From contig NZ_CAMFHL010000248.1 in assembly GCF_945952095.1 (NCBI RefSeq), forward strand, positions 1-11,221: a DNA stretch of 11,221 nt, read 5' to 3'. The position numbers and the translations under genes were made by a program. Below, in pieces: positions 6,854 through 11,221 of the stretch (position 1 is the stretch's first letter; every line of letters begins with the position of its first letter). Source of the DNA: an uncultured Arsenicibacter sp. (GTDB lineage Bacteria > Bacteroidota > Bacteroidia > Cytophagales > Spirosomataceae). The notes beneath the pieces were generated by a model. The model worked only from the letters and a program-made list of their open reading frames with translations. It did not search any database and was not told the DNA's origin.

Positions 6854-6918
6854 ACCACATAGCCATATCAGAAACACAAAGAGAGTGAAAATCTATGTTT
6901 TCTATGTGGCTATGTGGT
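6854..6918. repeat. Palindromic intergenic repeat (accacatagcca / tggctatgtggt)
   Basis: A 12-nt arm accacatagcca (6854-6865) is exactly inverted at 6907-6918. The inner sequence continues to pair imperfectly, for example cagaaacacaaag against tctatgttttct. The whole 65-bp unit can fold into a long hairpin between the NTF2-like gene and GH28. No T-run follows, so it is not a classical intrinsic terminator. It could still protect or attenuate the upstream mRNA. It differs in sequence from the other repeats in this window. Confidence 0.8.
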
Positions 6919-6952
6919 GAAAGGGTAAATGGTTAATCAGTGAGTTTAGTGT

Positions 6953-8347
6953 ATGATTCTTTTTTGTCTTTCGTTCTGGCTGACGCTCTTTAGTGCACCG
7001 GATCCGGCGTGGGTAAAGCAGGTGGGTGCCCGCCAGCAACCAACCCGCAAAACCGTTTTTCTGACCAACCAGTACGGTGCCGTTGCCGATGGTAAAACGC
7101 TGGCCACCAACGCCATTCAGCAGGCAATCGACGCCTGTGCGGCCAAAGGCGGCGGCATTGTTTCCTTTCAGCCCGGGCAATACCTGACCGGTTCGCTGTT
7201 TCTGAAGAAAGGCGTTACGCTGCGGATTGACAAAGGGGTTGAACTGCTCGGCAGCCAGTCGCTGGCCGATTACCCCGAAATCGACACCCGGATTGCGGGC
7301 ATCGAAATGAAATGGCCCGCCGCCCTGATTAACGTACTGGGGCAGACCAACGTGGCCGTGGTGGGCGAGGGGACCGTTAACGCACAGGGCAAACCGTTCT
7401 GGGACAGCTATTGGGCTATGCGGAAAGAATACGAGCCGAAAGGCCTGCGCTGGATCGTTGATTATGACGCCAAACGCCCGCGTACGCTGCTGGTGGCCAA
7501 CTCGTCGGATGTGACGCTGAAAGACATTACCCTGCAACAGGCCGGTTTCTGGACAGTTCATATCCTGTATTCCGACCACGTAACGGCCGATGGCCTGGTG
7601 ATTCAGAACAATATCGGCGGTCACGGCCCGAGCACCGACGGCATTGACATTGACTCATCGAGCTATGTACTGGTGCAACACTGCGACATCGACTGTAACG
7701 ACGACGATTTCTGCCTGAAAGCGGGCCGTGACTGGGACGGACTCCGTGTAAACCGGCCAACCGAATACGTACTTATCCGAGACTGCATTGCCCGTGCGGG
7801 CGGCGGGCTGATTACGTTTGGTAGTGAAACGTCGGGGAGCATCCGGCACGTAATTGCCCGGAATCTGAAAGCCAAAGGTACCGGCGTCGGTATCCGGCTC
7901 AAATCGGCCATGACGCGGGGCGGCACCGTGGAGGACGTTTCGCTGGAAGACATTACGATGGATGGGGTCGGTACCGCCATTGAGGTAACCATGAACTGGA
8001 ATCCGAGCTACAGCTATTCGACCTTGCCGGCGGGCTATACCGAAGCCAGCTTACCGCCTCACTGGAAAGCCATGCTGCAAAAAGTCGAACCGGCCGAACG
8101 GGGTATTCCACACTTCCGCGACGTCCGGATTACCAATCTGACGGTATCGGATGCCAAACGGGGGATCCGGGCCGAGGGCTCAGGACAGTCGTTGCTGGAA
8201 AACTTCCGGTTAGATAACGTGTCTATCAACGCTGCACAGGCGGGCAGTATCGAGCTTGGTAAAGACTGGATTGTCAATAAAGTCAGCATTTCCGGTAAAG
8301 ACAGCAAACCGCTGGAGGTGAAAAAAAGCACCGGAGTTGCGTTTTAA
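6953..8347 (+). CDS. Exported glycoside hydrolase family 28 (polygalacturonase-type) enzyme
   Basis: A 464-residue right-handed beta-helix enzyme with a short hydrophobic signal (MILFCLSFWLTLFSA). A stop in frame at 6947-6949 rules out upstream extension. GH28 landmarks appear in order: NQYGAVADG near the N terminus, STDGIDID (227-234, normally NTD), NDDDFCLKAG (249-258, the paired catalytic Asp at 250-252), GGGLITFGSET (283-293, normally with GHG) and GIRLK (313-317, the RIK motif). Known GH28 enzymes hydrolyse galacturonic-acid linkages in polygalacturonan, xylogalacturonan or rhamnogalacturonan by inversion. This one resembles the bacterial exo-acting types more than fungal endo-enzymes. 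The canonical active-site His of GHG is replaced by Gly and the NTD Asn by Ser, which may be subfamily features or reflect altered activity. It lies 108 bp after the NTF2-like gene and could share its transcript or have its own promoter. Confidence 0.92.
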   Translation: MILFCLSFWLTLFSAPDPAWVKQVGARQQPTRKTVFLTNQYGAVADGKTLATNAIQQAIDACAAKGGGIVSFQPGQYLTGSLFLKKGVTLRIDKGVELLGSQSLADYPEIDTRIAGIEMKWPAALINVLGQTNVAVVGEGTVNAQGKPFWDSYWAMRKEYEPKGLRWIVDYDAKRPRTLLVANSSDVTLKDITLQQAGFWTVHILYSDHVTADGLVIQNNIGGHGPSTDGIDIDSSSYVLVQHCDIDCNDDDFCLKAGRDWDGLRVNRPTEYVLIRDCIARAGGGLITFGSETSGSIRHVIARNLKAKGTGVGIRLKSAMTRGGTVEDVSLEDITMDGVGTAIEVTMNWNPSYSYSTLPAGYTEASLPPHWKAMLQKVEPAERGIPHFRDVRITNLTVSDAKRGIRAEGSGQSLLENFRLDNVSINAAQAGSIELGKDWIVNKVSISGKDSKPLEVKKSTGVAF

Positions 8348-8397
8348 ATTGGCTTTCCGGTAAGTTACGGCTAATTTTCGGCCTTAATCGAAGCGGC

Positions 8398-8961
8398 ATG
8401 GAACTAACGGCGTACCTGAACGAACTGGTCTCTCTCTCTCCCGAACTGGAACACGAACTGGATCAGGCGGTTGTCCGTGACGTTTTTCCGAAGCGGCACA
8501 AGCTCCTGCTGCCCGACAATACCTCGCAGAAGGTTTATTTTATCGAACAGGGCCTCGCCCGTACCTACTACATCAAGCCCGACGGCAAAGATGTGACCCA
8601 CCATTTTATTCTGGAGAACTCTTTCTTTATGGCCATCGAAAATATTTTCTATGGCCGGACCTCTCCCTATGGCTTCGAACTGCTGGAAAAATCGGTGGTC
8701 CGGTCGATACCCTATGCCGATCTTGAAAAGCTGATTGACCAGCACGATAAGCTGGAAAAAATAATGCGGACACTGCTGATCCAGACGCTGAAAACCTTTT
8801 CCGACCGGTTGTATGCCCTCCAGTTTCAGTCGGCGCAGGACAGGTATAATACGTTGCTGGCGCAGTATCCGTCCATTCTCCAGCGCGCTCCGTTAGGCCA
8901 TATCGCATCGTATCTGGGTATTACCCAGCAGACCCTCAGCGTAATACGCGCGCAACGTTAA
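8398..8961 (+). CDS. Crp/Fnr-family transcriptional regulator
   Basis: A 187-residue protein of the short Bacteroidota Crp-like type. The N-terminal cyclic-nucleotide-binding-like beta-barrel spans roughly 20-120, with VYFIEQGLARTYYIKPDGKD as its central strands. A dimerisation helix (LEKIMRTLLIQTLKTFSDRL) follows, and a winged-helix HTH occupies 164-187 (PLGHIASYLGITQQTLSVIR). The protein ends right after the recognition helix, which is common in this subgroup. The effector pocket lacks an obvious cAMP-binding signature, so the ligand is unknown. It starts 50 bp after the GH28 stop and 139 bp before the NAD-domain gene. It is a candidate regulator of the downstream efflux genes and possibly of itself. 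Read-through from GH28 cannot be excluded. Confidence 0.92.
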   Translation: MELTAYLNELVSLSPELEHELDQAVVRDVFPKRHKLLLPDNTSQKVYFIEQGLARTYYIKPDGKDVTHHFILENSFFMAIENIFYGRTSPYGFELLEKSVVRSIPYADLEKLIDQHDKLEKIMRTLLIQTLKTFSDRLYALQFQSAQDRYNTLLAQYPSILQRAPLGHIASYLGITQQTLSVIRAQR

Positions 8962-9068
8962 CCGATCCGCGTCATTCGGCCAGGAGCAGGGCCTTACAAT
9001 AAATTTTAGCTTACTTTCAGGTTATATACTGATTTTTTAATCCAGATGAAAAGAAATAAGGGCCGCTG

Positions 9069-9090
9069 ATTAGTCTTTTGTATGACTAAT
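9069..9090. promoter_or_regulatory. Inverted repeat upstream of the NAD-domain/efflux unit (possible operator)
   Basis: A perfect 7-bp inverted repeat, attagtc-N8-gactaat, lies 10 bases before the ATG at 9101. Its 22-bp span suits a dimeric helix-turn-helix protein, and a Crp-family regulator is encoded immediately upstream. The arms do not match the classical Crp or Fnr consensus. It could also form a small hairpin in the leader RNA. Confidence 0.35.
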
Positions 9091-9100
9091 TGGATAGGCT

Positions 9101-9499
9101 ATGAAAACGATTCATCCGGTAAAAACAGTCCATTATCTATACATTACCGACGAGTCAGGGATCGGTGATGTGTTTCCGGCTATCAAACAAAATCTGGTCG
9201 GCCATCCCTCGACTCACGTATCCCTGATCTATGCGTCAGGGGCATCGGCGCACGTCTTTGCGCCCGAGCTGCACATTCTGTCCCGTCACTTTCCGACTCA
9301 ATTCATTCCCGCGCTGGTGATTGATCCCGAAAACCGGTTTGATCATCAGGCAACCATTGAAACCATGCTGAACGCCAACACCCGCGACCAGTTGAAGATC
9401 AGTGTGGCCGGACAGCCTGAATTTGTGTCGGTGGTCCGGGATCAGCTTCTGTTTTTAGGAATTAAGAAAGAAACCATACATCTCCATTTTTTAAGATAG
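9101..9499 (+). CDS. Stand-alone ferredoxin-reductase NAD-binding-domain-like protein
   Basis: A 132-residue protein matching only the C-terminal NAD(P)-binding half of ferredoxin-NADP-reductase and PaaE-like enzymes. Recognisable parts are LYITDESGIGDVFPAIKQNL (13-32, in place of the usual GGxGITP nucleotide loop), HVSLIYAS, FAPELHILSRHFPTQF, and a C-terminal end DQLLFLGIKKETIHLHF. The normal catalytic C-G-P motif is here A-G-Q (103-105), so the hydride-transfer Cys is missing. No FAD-binding domain with an RxYS/T motif precedes it; the next upstream gene is a complete regulator. It may bind a nucleotide without catalysing standard reduction, or pair with a separate flavoprotein. It is cytosolic and 64 bp before the efflux adaptor gene, so probably in the same unit. 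Confidence 0.7.
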   Translation: MKTIHPVKTVHYLYITDESGIGDVFPAIKQNLVGHPSTHVSLIYASGASAHVFAPELHILSRHFPTQFIPALVIDPENRFDHQATIETMLNANTRDQLKISVAGQPEFVSVVRDQLLFLGIKKETIHLHFLR

Positions 9500-9563
9500 A
9501 TGAAAAGAAAGCAGTGTTTCATCTGTCAATTTTGCATCATCATTCTTCGACGTATTAATCGCT

Positions 9564-10598
9564 ATGAAAAGCCAGAAACTCTATATCGCGCTGATCGCTA
9601 CGACACTGGTAAGTGGCTGTCAGACAAAGGAAACAACAACAGAGGTAAAGGAAACGGCTATTCCGGTCGTTACGGAACAGGTCAGCCGCAAGCAGGTCAA
9701 CCGCACTACCTCCATCAGCGGCAACATTGAAGGCAGCCGCACAGTCCGGCTGGGCTTTATGGTTGCCGGTAAATTGAACTTTATCGCGGCCGACGAAGGA
9801 CAGGTTGTCCGTAAAGGTCAACTCTTAGCCAGCCTCGACCCGACCAACTACGGCATCGCCAAGGAAATGACCGATGTGCAGGTGGCGCAGGTCAGCGATG
9901 AATTTAGCCGCCTCAAACTGATGCACGACCGTAACAGCCTCAGCGACGCCGATTTTGCGAAGGTCAACTTCGGGCTGCAACAGGCAAAAGTGCAGCAGAA
10001 ACTACAGGCTAAAAACCTATCAGACACAAAATTATATGCACCCATCAGCGGGGTGATGCTGAAAAAGCTGGCCGAAACGGGCGAAATCACCGGTGTGGGC
10101 ACGCCGCTGTTTGTCGTATCAGACATCAGCAAGGTCAACGTCAATGCCTATATTCCGGAAAGCGAGCTGCATAGCATCAAAATCGGGCAGCCGGCTACCG
10201 TCCTGGTGTCGTCGCTGAGCCAGACCTTTACTGGTCGGGTAAAAGAAGTCGGTTCGGTGGCCGACGTTACCTCACGGGCGTTTACGGTCAAAATCGAACT
10301 GCCGAACCCTAAAGGACTGATCCGGCCGGGGATGATCGCCGAAATTACGCTGAAATCCAATCAGCCGGTTGAGCGCCTGTTGCTGCCCGCCGAAGCCATT
10401 CTGCACGATACCGACAGCCAGAGCTATGTTTTCGTGGTTGATAAAGGGCAGAAAAAAGCCTTCCGCCGCAATGTGAGCGTGGGCCAGCTGGTCGACAACA
10501 AAATTGAAGTGACTGCCGGTCTTTCACCGCAGGAAATCGTGGTTACGGGTGGTCAGCAAAAGCTCACCGATGGTTCTTCTGTCAGCCTTTCTAATTAA
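9564..10598 (+). CDS. RND efflux periplasmic adaptor (membrane-fusion lipoprotein)
   Basis: A 344-residue HlyD/AcrA-type membrane-fusion protein, normal length. A lipoprotein signal with lipobox LVSGC puts the lipid-modified Cys at position 19, anchoring it to a membrane facing the periplasm. The split biotinyl-lipoyl domain is visible as VAGKLNFIAADEGQVVRKGQ and LYAPISGVMLKKLAETGEI, separated by a short alpha-helical hairpin (about 95-150). A beta-barrel domain (about 185-265, ending LIRPGMIAEITL) and a membrane-proximal domain follow. It links an inner-membrane RND pump to an outer-membrane channel for export of drugs, dyes, detergents or metabolites. The permease starts 8 bases after its stop, so translation is probably coupled. 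A GC-poor gap of 64 bp separates it from the upstream NAD-domain gene. Confidence 0.95.
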   Translation: MKSQKLYIALIATTLVSGCQTKETTTEVKETAIPVVTEQVSRKQVNRTTSISGNIEGSRTVRLGFMVAGKLNFIAADEGQVVRKGQLLASLDPTNYGIAKEMTDVQVAQVSDEFSRLKLMHDRNSLSDADFAKVNFGLQQAKVQQKLQAKNLSDTKLYAPISGVMLKKLAETGEITGVGTPLFVVSDISKVNVNAYIPESELHSIKIGQPATVLVSSLSQTFTGRVKEVGSVADVTSRAFTVKIELPNPKGLIRPGMIAEITLKSNQPVERLLLPAEAILHDTDSQSYVFVVDKGQKKAFRRNVSVGQLVDNKIEVTAGLSPQEIVVTGGQQKLTDGSSVSLSN

Positions 10599-10606
10599 TC
10601 AACGTC

Positions 10607-11221
10607 ATGAATTTCGTTCAAGCTTCTTTAAAATATAAACAGGTCACGCTGTCGGTGCTGCTGTTAGTGTTTGCGCTGGGCGTTTACTCGCTGCTGACGA
10701 TGCCACGGCGCGAAGACCCTAAAATTACCGTACGTCAGGGCCTGGTGCTGGCCTTTTATCCGGGCGCAAACTCGGCGCAGGTAGAGGATCAGGTGACCAA
10801 AAAGCTGGAGCAATACCTGTTTCAGTTTGAAGAGGTCCGGAAAGATAAAACCTATTCAACCACCCGCGACGGAATGGTGGTGGTGAATGTCGAACTGGGT
10901 GAAAATGTAAAGAATCCGGATGTGTTCTGGAGCAAACTGCGCCATCAGCTGCTGGTGGTCAAAAGCCTGGAACTGCCGCAGGGGGTGCGGGGGCCGATCG
11001 TGAACTCCGATTTCGGCGATACCGAAGCCCTGGTGATTGGCATTGAAAGCGATCAGGCCAGTTTCGCGCAGCTGAAACAATACGCCCAAAAGCTGGAAGA
11101 CAACCTGCGGACCATTCCGGCCGTGTCGAAAATCAAACGGGTCGGCGATCAGCAGGAGCAGATTACGGTTTCGTCAAACTCCGAAAAACTGGCGCAGTAT
11201 GGCGTTGATATGCAGCAGGTT
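10607..11221 (+). CDS. RND efflux permease, N-terminal part (cut by window edge)
   Basis: The frame opens at the ATG at 10607 and stays open for 205 codons to the last base, so the gene continues beyond the window. The start MNFVQASLKYKQ is followed by transmembrane helix 1 (about 14-33) and the MPRREDPKI segment characteristic of RND pumps. The first periplasmic porter subdomain comes next: VLAFYPGANSAQVEDQVTKK, then LPQGVRGPIVNSDFGD and a second piece from about 145. Full RND permeases have about 1,000-1,050 residues and twelve helices, and use proton-motive force to export substrates captured from the periplasm. The sequence fits the HAE (multidrug-type) group better than the metal-type, but substrates cannot be told. 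It forms a pump with the adaptor at 9564; a TolC-like gene may lie further right. Confidence 0.93.
   Translation, partial: MNFVQASLKYKQVTLSVLLLVFALGVYSLLTMPRREDPKITVRQGLVLAFYPGANSAQVEDQVTKKLEQYLFQFEEVRKDKTYSTTRDGMVVVNVELGENVKNPDVFWSKLRHQLLVVKSLELPQGVRGPIVNSDFGDTEALVIGIESDQASFAQLKQYAQKLEDNLRTIPAVSKIKRVGDQQEQITVSSNSEKLAQYGVDMQQV

Noticed and set aside
6344..6877. Minus-strand open frame of 177 codons over the NTF2-like gene
   Set aside because: The plus strand has a signal peptide, NTF2-like pattern and operon spacing; the minus frame has none.
8962..9010. Possible terminator after the Crp-family gene (ggcc...ggcc near 8978-8995)
   Set aside because: The stem is only 4 bp with no T-run directly behind it.
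9500..9730. Plus-strand open frame starting directly after the NAD-domain gene
   Set aside because: It overlaps the efflux adaptor in another frame. The adaptor start at 9564 is confirmed by a lipoprotein signal.

Overview
The window looks like a piece of a Bacteroidota chromosome, most likely Cytophagales of the Spirosoma/Fibrella/Rudanella type. This is inferred from the Tat-exported Gfo/Idh/MocA protein, the Bacteroidota-style Crp-family regulator, the near absence of strong Shine-Dalgarno sites, the GC-rich coding style and the dense short palindromic repeats. No rRNA, tRNA or CRISPR array is visible, and no complete insertion sequence.

Region 1 (1-2063) is AT-rich compared with the rest. 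It holds a divergent pair, an HxlR-type regulator (350-676, minus) and an SDR oxidoreductase (790-1563, plus), with an operator-like inverted repeat between them. A REP-like palindromic repeat lies 3' of each gene, in inverted orientation (105-160 and 1592-1643). Next to the second copy is the C-terminal remnant of a RAYT (REP-associated tyrosine transposase) on the minus strand (1651-1848), followed by a third, diverged repeat copy (1856-1899). The stretch therefore resembles a decayed REP/RAYT unit beside a probably acquired redox-response cassette.

Region 2 (2064-8347) is GC-rich and carries a carbohydrate-degradation gene set, all on the plus strand. In order it has a Tat-exported Gfo/Idh/MocA oxidoreductase, a large exported GH2 glycosidase, a small exported NTF2-like (DUF4440/SnoaL-type) protein and an exported GH28 (polygalacturonase-type) enzyme. 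The first three are tightly spaced and probably co-transcribed. The GH28 suggests a pectin or galacturonan-containing substrate. No SusC/SusD pair is present in the window. Two further palindromic repeat families sit here: one forms part of the 5' end of the GH2 reading frame (3451-3526), the other lies between the NTF2-like gene and GH28 (6854-6918).

Region 3 (8398-11221) holds a Crp-family regulator, then a stand-alone protein resembling only the NAD-binding half of ferredoxin reductases. A lipoprotein membrane-fusion protein follows, then the start of an RND efflux permease cut off by the window edge. The last three look like one transcription unit, with a 22-bp inverted repeat just upstream as a possible operator. 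No outer-membrane TolC-type gene is seen before the edge.

The most interesting points are the REP/RAYT remnant, the repeat embedded in the GH2 signal-peptide coding region, the GH28 lacking the canonical catalytic-site His, and the stand-alone NAD-domain protein beside the efflux genes. None of these is proof of a new system.
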